Shown one piece after another: positions 1-13,045 of a DNA stretch of 64,000 bases (the stretch's first letter is position 1; every line of letters starts with the position of its first letter). Under the pieces are notes generated by a model. That model saw only the letters and a program-made list of their open reading frames with translations, was not told the origin of the DNA and ran no database searches. The position numbers and the translations under genes are program-made. This DNA is from Marchantia polymorpha subsp. ruderalis (taxonomy: Eukaryota; Streptophyta; Marchantiopsida; Marchantiales; Marchantiaceae), in the NCBI GenBank assembly GCA_037833965.1, contig AP031355.1, positions 13,293,501 to 13,357,500 of the forward strand. Direction: 5' to 3'.

Positions 1-117
1 ATCTAGTCGAACTTCCCTCATCTAAACCGAGACATCTCCTAACCAGTGAAGCAAATTGTAACGATTGATGCAATGATTAAGCAATGTTACCGAACGCAAC
101 AGTAGACGGAGCTTTAC

Positions 118-2229
118 CATTTCGGGGGTTTTGAGGGTTGGTTTTATTCCTTTGTACGCAATATCTGTCAAGAGACCAAAAATTCACATTACAGGTTAGC
201 TTTCCACAAACGTCTATTCTCGCATAATGTCACTTGGCCAGGATGAACTATCATTATTACAGAAAGCGCCTCCTGCTACTTGACAAGGAATTCCATCATT
301 ATCTCTTGACATCCAGACGTAATAAGAATTGCAGTTTCGGACAGAAAAAACTCGGGGGTTCTTTCTCACTATACTCAACAAACGTTCGACGGGCGAGAAT
401 CACTTACCAGTTACTGCATCCGGCCCAGGGATGGCTTTGTCAATGAAAGTTCTGCCGAGCTCACTACTCACAGTTCCAGGGTGGGCAACATTCGCTGTCA
501 CATTAGCCTTCTCCTCCTATTACGATGACAACTGGATATCAGTTGCCGAAATATAGTGAAGTAATCCGACGTTGATAGCAAAGGAATGATCCATTGATTG
601 ATGTTACACAGGTGAGAGATCTTACAGTTAACCGGCTCGCAAATTCCTCTGCAAGAAGAATTGCCCCAACTTTGGATTGTGCGTATGCTTTGAGAGGATC
701 ATAGCTACAAACTCGTCATCCGAAGGACAATAATAACACTTGTTACGTCAGTTTGTCGTGGAAGTTGGAGCTTCTGAATATGTACACCAAAAGCAATCGC
801 ATATGGACTTCTTAGACTTCACAGAGCTGGAACTAGCTCTGAAGTGATATGCAGATCAAAGTCAAAAAATCCAATCATCAATGCATTGTGAGGACATTAT
901 CAAGACAGTCCCTAATTCCGGGAATAAATCGATGCAGGAATCTTGCTTTCTAGTTGATACTGTACTATATGTTAATTAAGCATACCCTCCAGGTTTTTTC
1001 AAACTTTCGAAGTTGATCCCGTCACTGTAAATAGAAGTTAGACGATGCGCATCAGACCCTGTGATCACTACTCGACCTTCAATGCCCGATTCCTTCGCCG
1101 ATTGCTTCATCTTCTTCAGAAGCAGCTCCGTGAGCATGAACACACCTTGGGAATACAAAATGACAGATTAGACCACGAGTAAAAATGAAGTCGTGAAGAG
1201 ATCTTGATTTAACTCTTCGGCCTTGCGTTCTAAGCTTCTACACCCAACAACTTTCAAACTACCAAATTACATGATAGCTACACGAGAAATAGGAGAATTA
1301 CCGACAACGTGAGTTGCGAACATCTGCTCAATACCCATGTCTGAAAAAAGGAATTCCCTGTTGAAAACTCCCGCATTGTTTCTGCACTAGGAAACGATCA
1401 TTCACTGCATAATTCAGTGGGCACCTGCAATTTCTTTGGACGAAAGTGTCCATCATATGATCATGATCTCAGAATGAGGCTGGAAGAAAGTAAGGCATGA
1501 GGCGCGAAGTGGCTCACACGAGGATATTGAGAGATATGTTCTTTGCCTCAAATTCTTTCACAAAGTTGCGAACAGACTCCATGTTGGACAGGTCCAAGGG
1601 CATCAGATCGACTTGGGCACTTGGTGTCTCTCGGAGGATGACACTCTTGACTTGCTCCGCAGTGTCCATTTTGCGGCCAACCAAAATGACATGAGCTCCA
1701 CGCTTTGCCAACACTCTGGCTGTTTCCTTTCCAAGACCAGATGTAGCCCCTGCATTGCAAACAACAATGCACAAAATACCAGTCAACTGACTCATGCCAT
1801 TAAGATATTTTCAGTCCTTCCACCAAGATGATTCGAACTTTTCACCAAATCACCTGTATCATTCAATTATAAATCGATGCGAGTGGGTAAGAAGCTCATG
1901 TGCTGAAACTGTCAGAGTTGATTGTTCCAATTTTAAGGGAAATCCTCCCACTCACTAAAATGTGAACAACACATGTTTCGTGACATGAACATGGGGGCTG
2001 TGCCACTAATTTTGATGTGAAATTAACAAATCTGTAACTAGTAATCAATTCAAAAGCGGACGGCATTTTGCAGATAGCTTATATGACCCGTCAGTCATGA
2101 GGTACCAGTTACAATGGCCGTCTGCTGCGATAAGTCGATCCCCTCGGTAACCTGATCAGCGGTTAGACTGGATCCGAAGCCGGCAGCATTGAAATTGGCA
2201 CGAAACAGAGTGCTCACATTCTGTCCCAT
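118..2229 (-). CDS. Short-chain dehydrogenase/reductase (retinol dehydrogenase/TIC32-like), 3' end outside window
   Basis: Minus-strand gene with seven readable exons: 2229-2106, 1749-1518, 1381-1302, 1145-986, 704-626, 516-408 and, less surely, 164-118. All introns are GT-AG and the phases join without a shift, giving 277 codons; related proteins run a little over 300, so the last exon is probably beyond the left edge. Junction 1/2 falls inside the cofactor-binding loop (VTG|ATSGLG, TGxxxGxG). NNAG begins exon 3, the catalytic Ser lies in ITGSDAH (exon 4) and the YxxxK pair is YAQSK (exon 5). NVTANVAHPGTVSSELGR in exon 6 is typical of the plant subgroup. Family knowledge: these are NAD(P)(H)-dependent oxidoreductases; the substrate cannot be read from sequence. 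Oddity: at the exon 3/4 join HVVGVFML replaces the usual HVVNHLGHF, so a few residues are missing. The frame stays open upstream to an ATG at 2472, which could add a transit peptide; 2229 was chosen because family similarity starts there. Confidence 0.85.
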
Positions 2230-2840
2230 GTTGTCGCTGAGCGCGTAGTTTCGGGCACTCGGAGTCGTTGAGTAGCGGAGAACTCGCCTGGAAACACTAG
2301 CTGCTTGAGACACGGTTGGGCTAGAATGGACTTGAATTTCTCGCTGAAAGTTGTGTGGGCTTCGGCCGACAGAAAGTCCTTCTAATCTCAGCGGAAATAG
2401 AAAAGCGGTGGTAGCATGCACAGCATGCGTCGCGAGATGCCCACGTAGCGTCTTTCTGTGTCTTGGCACCATTTGGCTGTTGCATGCAACCTTCTTATCA
2501 ACATTTGGCAGCTGGGCGGACAGGTCTGTGATGAAGTACGCGGTGATTGCCGTGCATTCGATTTCTAGAGTATGCTTGACGTATTGACGGAAAGACGACG
2601 TTCAGCGGAGCTGAAAATAAGACCGTAAATATTTCATGAAACCTTCTTTATGAAGATCAGCTAAGCTACTCAGGGCTTTCAACTTGATGGCCGGGAACAA
2701 GAACGAGCTGACTTATAAGCTGTGCCAAGTTCTACAGGTACTTGATGTACAGAATCGTGTCCAGACTTAATACTACATTCTGAACCAATGAAACATATTT
2801 TCTAGATGTTTTCAAGCCCTTCGGCCCTTCACTCTCCTTC

Positions 2841-2865
2841 GTTTGTTTTGTCGGGCAAAACAAAC
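2841..2865. repeat. Perfect 10-bp-arm hairpin
   Basis: Arms 2841-2850 and 2856-2865 (GTTTGTTTTG and its exact complement) flank a 5-base loop, TCGGG. It sits in a small GC-richer island with CCTTCGGCC motifs on both sides. No gene context explains it. Confidence 0.7.
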
Positions 2866-3388
2866 CGCCCCTTGGGTCCATAAGAAACTTAAAAACCAAA
2901 ATTTTTTTGGTTATGCTCTTCGCGCCTTCGGCCCTCTCGCATACTAAGTGCTTGATATTCGGCAGAGTTTTACCATCATTCCATGATTCCACATAAAGTA
3001 ACAATGAAGCCACTGTATTCCACTAGATTAATGATTCCTCATGAATTCGTGAAACAAACTACAAACATGGGATTATGAGAAACTTATTTTGAAACAATGT
3101 GATGCGCAATTGATACAATATGATCGGACAATTGTTTTTTCCCTTTCTCCCGTGAGGTTCATCCATAAAAAAGTCTTAATGGTTTCAATCATACCAGATA
3201 ATCTCAACCTGTATAATGTACATAATTTTTGGAATAGATACTCACAAATGTTGACAAGTATGTAACACTAAATGAGATTTTGAATCCAATACAAATAATG
3301 TTCTACAAGATACTTAATGTTGAGATGGATAACCAAGAACAATGAAAGATCCACTAGAATACAAATAGAGTACAACACATAAGTGCAT

Positions 3389-3496
3389 GTTCATGTGTAA
3401 GTAGCGTAAAAAAGTTAAAACTTAAACTTAATTCTCAGTAAAAACTTTTTTACCTCTACGCTATGTACACATGAACTCAAAAAAAGTTTTTACTGA
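3389..3496. repeat. Fold-back sequence with two overlapping alternative stems
   Basis: Stem 1 pairs 3389-3415 with 3444-3476 (imperfect; the right arm carries about six extra bases). Stem 2 pairs 3435-3451 with 3480-3496 perfectly over 17 bp. The left arm of stem 2 overlaps the right arm of stem 1, so only one can form at a time. It could be a small MITE relic; no target-site duplication was established. Confidence 0.6.
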
Positions 3497-6118
3497 TAAA
3501 AATCCTAAAGTGTTTGTCGATAACTTTGGCTAACTCTCTTTTAAAGTGACAAAAATCTAAATACTAACTAGAATCAAAATATCTGAGTTTATATTAACAA
3601 TCTTCTTTGTAATTCATATCATGAGAATGAAATTTAATATAATTATATTGCAGTAAATGTTAAGAAAAAATTTAACTTAGATTATGTTTTAAACTGACAT
3701 TACCTAGAATTAAACTGTAACTAAAACATGATAGAAAAATAATATATAAATGTAACAAAGTTGTTAGTAAATTTTACTTGTGTTTTTTTAGAATATTTAT
3801 CAAATAACATAAATGATCTAGAAAAAATCTAAATCCAAAGTTCTAAAAATCTATTTTGATTAATGTATCAGTTGGATTGAATTTATTGTCAAGCTTAACT
3901 AACTTAATGCGTAATGTAAAATAACATAATATTTTAAAAAATACATTTCTCATATAATTGTTATTGATGTCAAAGCATTTCATTTCACTGTCCATCATTT
4001 GATTTGTAGTAACATTTAACGCACTCTAACTATCACAATGAAGATTTCAGTTTTTTGTTTTAATCACTTCTTAGTAGTATGCATATTCCACAAAATAACT
4101 TACTTTGTTACTCAAGCAACTGTTACATATTTAACTTTCATTGTAAACTAAACTACTCACTTTTGCAGAATAAATTTTAACAAATGCATGCACCATCATC
4201 ATGTGTAAACACATACCTCGTTATAGATCTTTATCTTGTTCAAATTTTGTTTACAGTCAACGTCAATCTAATCTAGCAAAGATTTTGCATTGATTCATAA
4301 GTCATTCAACAATTATCTATGATCTTCATTACTACTCACATACTTGAAAATTCATTTCATCACTTTCCAATGTACATTAATTAGATTTGACATGCTCATC
4401 ATTTTGTTCAAAACTAAAGTAATATCAAATTTTGTGCATATCATCAAATAGATGAGGTTGTTCATAAATTTGTCATAAGCAATTTATGACTTTTTTTTCT
4501 TTTCAATGACATACATTGGACATTGTGCTGCAAATTTGTTGAAATGTGATGTCAAAAAAATTCATATTTCTTTAGAGTCTGCCTTATTAAACCTATCAAG
4601 CACGGTATGAATGCAATTGCCTTACTCAATCACAGTCTTTTTTTTACAAATCATTATGAACATTCTTCAATAACATACTGTTGAAGTTATCTAAATTTTT
4701 CATCCTAAATGTAAATTTAGTTGATTCTTGCATTTGTTAAAGTTGGACTCATTCTTTGCCAAGATGAGTATGTCTTGCACGCAAAAGACTAAAATAATGC
4801 AATTAAAAATCTTATTATTCACTTTTTTCATGTATATACATGGCTTATTAACATTTTGTAAAAATCTTTATGCTTTCATGAATTCATCAAACCTTGCTTT
4901 TATATAACTCTTAGTTTGTGATTTTGATTTTACGATTAAACAATTTTTTCAAATTATTTCATCTAATTTTTTAGATATAACAATTTTTGCACATTACAAA
5001 TCATGATGAAATGCCAAGTAATTTTTTCCTTTTGGTAATGATTTTGAAATTACTCAAAAATATAATTTTTATACATATGTATATTTGTCATGTTGTGTTA
5101 GTGTTTCCATTTTTAGTAGTTATAAAATTCTGAAAATTTTATGTGAAAAAGAATACTCACAAAAATTAAATGATCATTATACATAACACACTGTACAATT
5201 TCAATGAGATTGAAACTTTCAAAAAATATCCTCACACGTCACTATGTACAAATTTAATTAATTTCTTGGATAGGTATACCACAATCTTTTCTATTACCTA
5301 TGTCTAGAGGAACATATTACACAAAACACTAAATTAGCTCTATACATGCCAAGTAACAAACTTATGTCTCAAAGAGTGTCAAATACACAAATCGTTCATG
5401 TTTTATAACCTACAATGCCAAACATAAAACATGTCAATTAAAAATTTAGTAAAGTTAATTTTATCCCATATGACAATGGACCTTGCATCTATAAATTGTT
5501 GTGATTGTGTACTCTGATCAAATATCATCACTTCAAGCATTCCCTTTTTTGAGCTCAACTCCAAACCTTTTGAACATAACAATTTAGTAGTGATAACCTT
5601 TTTCTTCATATTACATTAAATTTGATGTCAATCAATGGAAGATGAACTTTATCAAACGTTTAAATTTTAGCATATACAATACTTTCAATACTAACAAGAT
5701 TGATCATCGCCCTATAAATTGAACCGTTTGATATTTGAACAAATTTCAGAATTCTTATTGATGTAACAAATGTGATAAGATTAAATATTATCTAGAAATC
5801 ATCCATCATCAATAATTACTAGATGAGTTACATAAAACATATCTTTTACATCTAAGTTCATTATTGAGAAATTCATTATACTTCAAGATCAAACTCATAA
5901 CCTACATTGACTAAAAAAGTATCACCAATGATAGATATTCACACTATCGTACTTTCTGAGATAATCGTTTTTGTCACATTTTCAACAACATACTATCTTC
6001 CTTTCAAAGTATAAATTCGTATATTGCATCTACCTATGGATACAAAACGTTTGCCATTATTGTCATTCTATGAATATGATAAATTTCAAGTTACAATTAG
6101 TTTCGTATGAGATGAAGA

Positions 6119-7610
6119 TTATGAAGGAGATGACATCTTCATCTTTTGCTTCATCTCCTCAAATACTTCACAGGCCTGAACAACTTGGCCCGCTTTGGTA
6201 AATGGTAAATTTTCTGAGGTTGTAAGTAAAGACAATATGTTGAAAGTTTCTGCCTTCATCTCGGTGAATAATTTCCAATCTGTCTCCACTAAGCCTGCTT
6301 TATCTATGCAATCAATCAATATATTGTACGTGAATCACATCCAAAAAAAACTACTCATTGCTAGTTAGCATCCCGTAAAGCTTATACGATTTCTTGACAG
6401 GTTTTGTTGAGGAGTCTTTTGATCGGACAGATTATGTCCGACGGAGAGATACGCATTTTCTCAACACTCATCAAAATTCACCAGCGTTGTCATATGAGTC
6501 TGCTAGGACTTGGTAGGTCTTTGTTGTCGGTTGGACGTCTTTAGCTCTCTTCATATCATCAAAGACGTCTTTCATCTTGTCAAACATTCTGACTTTTCTC
6601 ATACTTGCGTAGTAAGGTGTGAAAAGTGATCAGATGATAGATTCATTCCAAGCTCTTGACTGGTCAAGGTCTTTTCGAGCACTTCAAAGTCGGACTTCTC
6701 ATCATAGGCTTTCACCACCAACTCCAATCTCTTGGAAATAGTGAAGAGTCTTTGCTGGCCTGCATATTGTCAAAATTTTGTTCCATTTCTTTGAAACGGC
6801 GTGTCTCAGCATAGGCTTGGACGGCCAAGCCATAAATTTGTGAGGTGGACAACGTGCTTCGAGTATTGGCAACAATCTTCATGATTCTTTTTATCTTATT
6901 AAAGTGTCTCTCGGCAGCATAAAACTCCACCATGATGTCAGAAAGTATGGCGTCGATCGCAAATCCTCTCTTGCATATGACTGGAGGTCGCTTCCATCTT
7001 CTCCAGTGCCGAGACCTTGGAAAAACTCGATGATGATCAGATCAGGTTTTACAACCTGCCTTCATTACCTGCTCGTAAATCTCCTCCATCTTATTGAACA
7101 TACCAGTACCCCATATCAGTTAGTTGTAGTTAAGTCTATCAGGAAAAAACCGGCTTCCTTACAGGCCTCAAAGTAAAGTTTCATACCTGTATACTTAATT
7201 TGATGTACATTGCAACTCTTTCTTGTGTTGAACTTATTTTTCATAGATAATTTTTAGACAGTCTTCCACTGAACCCAGTTTATCACTCAACTTGAGAGAT
7301 CTTTGCCAAGATTTTTGCTCGTTGGCGATATCCAAAGTCTATTTTCTTGAGTTCAAAATCAAATGCTCAGCAGGTACAGCAATATTAACCAGCCTAGACT
7401 CGTAACCGTCCGTGGCTGAACACTTTCAACATCCTATCAATCCTACAAGGTTCGATAATTTCAAGTACCTCCTAGTCAGAGAATTCTGCCAAGCTGAAGC
7501 TCTGGTAAACCCAGATTTTGTCTTCAAAGTTGCCGGGCATGGCAAACCACTGCATACTACAGTCCTCCTCCAAGGGCAATTGAGTAAATCGCTGCAACTG
7601 CTAGCTTAAG
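6119..7610 (-). pseudogene. Pentatricopeptide repeat (PPR) protein pseudogene
   Basis: Reading the minus strand, PPR-like helices recur in order in changing frames: FNKMEEIYEQVMKAGCK (about 7110-7060), a helix pair around FNKIKRIMKIV and YGLAVQAYAETRRFKEMEQ (6933-6760), MFDKMKDVFDDMKRAKDVQ (about 6590-6535) with TYQVLADSYDNAGEF, and AGQVVQACEVFEEMKQKMK (about 6200-6130). Stop codons and frameshifts separate them and no single long frame remains. Weaker similarity may extend to about 8000 (remnants of an N-terminal half). PPR proteins normally bind organellar RNA; this copy is too broken to do so unless several unrecognised introns rescue it. Spacing between helices is near the 35-residue repeat period. 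Confidence 0.7.
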
Positions 7611-8077
7611 AACTCCTTCCATGAAATCATTCATCAAGGTGACAGTTGACGGGATGCTCTTTGCTCTTCAGCCTACATGTTGTGAATTTTAGTTCCATTG
7701 TAGAATCTTCCTACAGCTCCTATTAAAACATTAGCTTTGACATCTTCACGAAGATGGGGTGCCTTTAATCAAATTTCTCATCAAATTTCAAATGTGCGTG
7801 CGGATTTTCTATCATAGGATGACAACACTGTCGTCGCCCCACTTCCATGGTCATTGTTTGTCGCTCCATCTCAGATTGTGCGTGCGAGATCAAAAACAGC
7901 TCAACAACGTCCACAAATTCCGTCACATTAGCTGTAGTTCAGGTCAGCGGATCTTCCTCCTAATCCTCTGGCAACTCGTTAACAAGAGCTTAATCTAGAC
8001 ATTTTCATGATCAGCAACACAAATCATACAAAGTTGAAGCATGAATTAGTTCACGGCATCTTACTTCAGATGCAGAC

Positions 8078-8444
8078 CTAAGTGGCCTTCTCGACGAGAA
8101 CACAAAGCTTCCCTCTCTCAGTTGTAATTTTCACCATGTAATTTCCAGGCACCGCAACATTCACTACCTTGAGGACTCCATCAACTGTAGCAGTGACTTT
8201 CCACGAGAAGTTGAGCAAACCATCGAGCAAGCTAGCTACGGTCTACGTTCAATTCTAAACTCTAATTGTGACTACCTTAAAGAGACCAAGACTACTCTTG
8301 ACCCCTAGAACTTCATGGAGGATGTCAATTTGCACATGACCGTTTGAGTTGTTTTCGCACCTCGGAGCGATAAGCAGCGGCATATGCAACAGTCGCAGAG
8401 GCGAGAACCCCAACAAAAAAATTGAGGACATTTTTGGTATTCAT
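8078..8444 (-). pseudogene. Broken paralogue of the small secreted protein at 11884-12297
   Basis: An ATG at 8444 opens a signal-peptide-like stretch (MNTKNVLNFFVGVLASATVA followed by YAAAYRSE). One base later in another frame the text continues CENNSNGHVQIDILHEVLG and, after three stop codons, LLDGLLNFSWKVTATVDGV and NVAVPGNYMVKITTERGKL before TAG at 8080-8078. These pieces line up in order with ASYKHECVNE, LISSVLGLTWKITCVVGGV and DVKVPFNASVKIYATVSGD in the intact gene 3.5 kb to the right, same strand. One frameshift plus stops make it a pseudogene, unless an unseen intron removes the stop-rich stretch around 8240-8270. No domain family is recognised. Confidence 0.7.
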
Positions 8445-8509
8445 GATTCACAGTTAGAAGAATGAATCGCGCTACATGTATGTGGATCGAAAGCACTATA
8501 AACAATGGT

Positions 8510-11500
8510 CTAACTACGAATACACTGCGGCGAACTGCAGCTGAACAGCTGAATTATGATGATTACGATGGAGGCATAGAGCGCTATTTGTACCCTTTCA
8601 ATTAAGGGAGTTATTTAATGTCCTGCTCTTATTAAGCGCAGATCTCCGTGCCCGATTAGATATTAGCTTTCACCAATGCGAACGTTCCATACATTGAATA
8701 TTAGAGTTATCATGACACGTAGGGTTTTCTTCAAGCGTACTACATTGATCTTTCGCTAGAACGTGAGAACGAAAGTCTCTCTATAACAGGAAAGTAGGAT
8801 AATCAAATACTGGTACTAAAATCAACATGTTCTTAAGAGTACAAATGATACACAGTTCATGCTAAATATTTTGTTTAATCCTCTCTAATTTTGGAGTAAC
8901 GAGATAAATCAAGATATTGCTTTCCAATTCTAATGAATTTTGAATATTTTCAAAGCATCGAGTAGATTTCTAAGATACTTTTTCTATTGATCCAAGCATA
9001 TATATAGAAGCTACATTCTTTTAAGAAACTTCCAGCCTCTAACTTCATAGTTGGCTCTAATGTTGTTTCTACATGTGCATGAACCTGCTTCTTTAATTAA
9101 AACCGCAGGCTACTTTCATTGTGTCAAAAGTAATGCTTCATACACATTTTGTGTTGTTAAGTTGTAAGATATAAAAGTCAATTGTGCAAGTTTTTTTGCA
9201 CTTTTTCAGATTCGTTGTTTTCTTTTCAATAATTTCATTGTCGATGATACGGGATGAAAGTGAAGATTTTATCAAACAAATCAGTCTTCAGCATTCAAAC
9301 AACTACAAACTTTCAATATCACAATAAATGTAGTTTTGTTCAACTATACAATGATTTACAAGTACATACAAACAAGTTCTACGAACTAAGCAGGCTTTGT
9401 ATTGAAATTCAACATATTCCATTCACTTTTAAATATCTCTTGAAAACAATATTACATGTACATATTTCAATGAACTCGGAACAAAAGTTTTTCTTGACTA
9501 TACTTTCAACATCACTCTTTTGCTGGTTTGATAAGATATTCCTTTTATTGCTTTTGTGATTCTATCATTGAAGCACAAGCAGCTTGGTAATTGATAAAAT
9601 ATTATTTTAAATGTTATTTTTGATGATCTCATGATCAAAAATATTTATATTTTAGATTCACAAACTATCAAAAAATATTTTTAGCCGTTTGCATATATGA
9701 TGATCATTTTACTACATAAATTTATAATATACAATATACAATATAAAAAAGGAAAAAAATTTGTGTGAACATAATAATAGATTTTTTTTTGAAGATGCTA
9801 ATGATTATATAGTTTTTTCCAAATGTTCATTGTTAGTTAATCTTATATTCCGATCGTCATTAACCACCATTGCTATAAAAGGAAGAGAATCACCTCATGA
9901 TGAAAAAATGAAAATTTTGAAACATATATATGGGTTTTGTTTTTACAAACTTGGTATTGCTGAGGCAAGTCATGATTTTAATTTAAGATAATCTTCACCT
10001 TGTTTTCAAACTTAAATTACAACCAATATACAAAGTGATGTAATTTATAATAAAACAACATTGATCTGAAAACCACTAGATTATCAGATTTTGTAGTGTT
10101 TTTTAATGTAATGTCTCAACTAAATATGAATGTCTAAAATTTATATTTAGATGAACAACATAGTCACCTGTTGTATTCAAGTTCTATATAGATCTGTTGA
10201 GTTCAGTATTTTGTGTTGCATTTGAGACACAGCACCTAAATATTATGAAATAATTACACACATCAACTTAAAAATAATTCTATCATATGATGTACAAAAT
10301 ATTTTTTTGTTCTTGGAAGAATAATGTTTAGTAAAGTTGTTACTGTAATATTCATAATTTACTATTCTCACATGTTCTTATTAGAGAAGATTACTTTTTA
10401 TAGACTTCTGAATACCACTTTGCTATTCAGAAGTTTTGATTATATATTTTTCTTTGTGAATGTGAAAAGGATTATATCATTTTCATCAGAAAAAAATAAC
10501 CTTTTGTTTCAAAACTAATTTTTGTTTGATACGATTCATTACATATTTTACACAGCATGTTATATTTATTTTTAATTGAAAAGAGATGATGATGATTTCG
10601 ATCTTGGTCATCTTCAACATCAAATGAAGATTATCAAAGTTTTTGAAAATATCTATGATGATTATTTTTGATATCCTGTAGCCTAAAATTGTGAAGTAAT
10701 TGATGAAGTTGATGATACTTTGTTCAACGCAAGCAACTAGACACTTTATTTCAGTTGAGAATATAATCAGATTTTCATGATTTTACCATATGCTATAATA
10801 TTTAGTAGTACTGCTCAATGGATAGTAAAGAATGTAATAACAAGGAAAAATACTTGTATTTTGAATAGAATGATGTCTTCTACAATGAATGCGATTACAG
10901 CTTTTTCTCCTCCGATCATTCTATGAATATGGGCAAAGAAGCTGTGATGTAAAGAGGTCAAATAGATCAGGTGACATTTGGAAGGAATTCATCACATCTT
11001 CTAATCTAAAAAACGGTTTCTTCCATACACACTGTGTAATACACAGGTCAAAACTTCTGTAAAACCATGTGACCCTGATCTCCACCCGTGGCTCCAGATC
11101 CCATTAGGGACAGCGACTTTCTGGGCTGTGCAGCTGACTGCACAAATCTGAATTACAAACCGATGGCTCCAGATGAACAACATAACTACATAATCCGATA
11201 GTAGAGCCGCTGAACTTAGACTCATTTAGCTAGGCGGACCGCGGAGCCCACACACATGAGTGTCCAGGTTTCAAAATGACTTGAATTTGGCCTTGAGCTA
11301 TCGTGGTTTTGGGCGATCCACAGGTTGTACCTGAGGTGGGCTACTCTACTGCTCAAATATTGCTGAGGCAGGTCCTTTAAAGACAGTCGTAAGGGCAAGC
11401 GGAAAGCAGCAATGCTCAGAGCTCATAAAGAAAATCATCAGGACAAAGACATGTTGATAGACAAAGGGAAACATCGAGTGACTCAATAAAATCCATTTCT

Positions 11501-11883
11501 TTATTGCATATTACGAAGCACGTACGCGCAACCTCTACTCAGCGACTGAGCTAAAATACATTAAATACCCTATGACAGCCCCCGCGTGATATAGTTATCT
11601 GGACTGTAACCGAAAGACAAGTATTTCAAGCTCGCACTCATCCCTGCCCCGACGAAATTATTTGTTACCCGGCCTCCGAATTGGCTTCACATTGCACAAT
11701 TCCATCAACTTCACTACTTTCGAATCTCTGCATTGTGAGCACACATGAGAAATATTCAGATGATCCACGCTCGGAAGTGCGCGATTAGCAAAGACAAAGA
11801 CATAACATGGTTCTCCACTAGACAAGTGAAAGCCGTCTAGAGAACTTAACTGAACAGCGAGAATAACTTCAAATGGCAAGCGA
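8510..11883. other. AT-rich DNA, nothing recognised
   Basis: Short frames only, none with family-like composition. The interval 10900-11500 is less AT-rich and could hold untranslated sequence of the gene on its right, but no exon can be argued. Confidence 0.5.
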
Positions 11884-12297
11884 CTAACTAAGCACATTAT
11901 ACTTACAGTAATGCATCAAGTAACCCTTGAAAGCACCGTTGACAGCAATGGCAATATCTCCGGATACAGTTGCGTAGATCTTCACAGAAGCATTGAAAGG
12001 TACTTTGACATCAATGCTGTGCACCACGCCTCCGACCACGCAGGTGATTTTCCATGTCAATCCGAGGACAGAGCTGATCAGGCCGGTAACTGTGTACAAG
12101 ACAGTGTAGACAGTGTGTGCGGCAATTTTGATCACACCGCTGACGCTGAGCTTGAGACCCACTGCAGCCTTGAGTGAGATACTAACAGGATAGTCGGTCT
12201 CGTTCACACACTCATGTTTGTACGAAGCGGCAGCGACGAACGTGGCAGTGGTGAGAATCACCAAGCAGGAGATGAGGATGGCAGTCTTAATCTTCAT
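11884..12297 (-). CDS. Small secreted protein of unknown family
   Basis: Open frame of 137 codons. The start at 12297 is preferred over an in-frame ATG at 12330 because it begins directly with a classic signal peptide (MKIKTAILISCLVILTTATF, then VAAAS). The mature part is rich in V, I, S and T with alternating hydrophobic residues, suggesting a beta-rich fold; three Cys lie downstream of the signal (in HEC, ITC, HYC). No catalytic motif is visible. Near the end the reading CAT TAC T meets GTAAGTAT, an excellent splice donor, so the last codons may be intronic and the true C-terminus different. A TATA box lies about 115 bp upstream. A decayed paralogue sits at 8078-8444 on the same strand, indicating an old tandem duplication. 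Probably an extracellular or cell-wall protein; the function is unknown. Confidence 0.6.
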   Translation of the reverse strand: MKIKTAILISCLVILTTATFVAAASYKHECVNETDYPVSISLKAAVGLKLSVSGVIKIAAHTVYTVLYTVTGLISSVLGLTWKITCVVGGVVHSIDVKVPFNASVKIYATVSGDIAIAVNGAFKGYLMHYCKYNVLS

Positions 12298-12410
12298 GAT
12301 TGTGAGGAACTTAGCGTAGGTGTGCTGCAATGATATGAGTGAGGGATCAAATCATCAGACTGCGTGTATTCCTTTGGAAGAAGTGCTTTCGATGAGCGGG
12401 GATGAATGAA

Positions 12411-12418
12411 TTTATATA
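12411..12418 (-). promoter_or_regulatory. TATA box of the secreted-protein gene
   Basis: The minus strand reads TATATAAA at 12418-12411, about 115 bases upstream of the ATG at 12297. That leaves room for a leader of roughly 80 bases. Confidence 0.5.
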
Positions 12419-13010
12419 TGTATCAGCTTCAACTTGTACTCCTCCCTTATTTAGAATATGTACCTGAGAACCAGTAAATCCGCCCATCACATAGGAAAAG
12501 GATAAACATCCTAGTTTATTGGATTGTCGGATCTGGTTGACCTTTGGAAGCATTTCTTTGTCGCTGTGACTTAATCTGAGGCCTTGAAGTTCGTAAGATT
12601 GCGTAGAAATAGATTGCAGTATGTGGTAAACCAAACTTCCATGGAATTTGCACTATTCCGACTCAAGTTAGTAGAAAACTGACAGTTTACCTTAAGCTTA
12701 AGTGACTTGTTTCCGAGACTTGCATGGAAGTCGATTTGGAGAATTACAAGGTGGTAGTCAGTTGAGACAGGATGTTTCACCTCCATGTTAAACTAAACAC
12801 GGCAAGTTTGTAGCCATCCACAAGTTTCACACACGTCATTCGTTGAGTTTTTTTCTCAGTTTAATACATTATTGGAGACCTCAGTCAACTGGCTCCTATA
12901 ACCACAATGGATTCCTAAAGAGGGTGGTTGACAGTTTGGAAGCAGCTATTCAGGGCTCTTGCATCCTGGACATTACAGCAACGTACTGACATACAACTGA
13001 CAACGGCTTG

Positions 13011-13041
13011 CATGATGCAGTATGAGTCATACTGCATCATG
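13011..13041. repeat. Perfect 15-bp-arm hairpin
   Basis: CATGATGCAGTATGA (13011-13025), one G, then the exact complement (13027-13041). It stands four bases from a second perfect hairpin. Confidence 0.85.
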
Positions 13042-13045
13042 TAAC

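Larger units (their letters stand above)
2600..6118. other. AT-rich intergenic DNA without a recognisable gene
   Basis: No reading frame here resembles a known family and composition is strongly AT-rich with many A/T runs. The short stretch 2800-2960 differs: it is richer in G+C, contains CCTTCGGCC-type motifs and a perfect hairpin, and may be a relic of the GC-rich retroelements seen farther right. A fold-back structure at 3389-3496 is listed separately. Confidence 0.6.

Noticed and set aside
11658-11897. 79-codon minus frame as an exon 2 of the secreted-protein gene
   Set aside because: An acceptor CACAATGCAG exists, but joining it gives an immediate stop. The evidence is not sufficient for a second coding exon.
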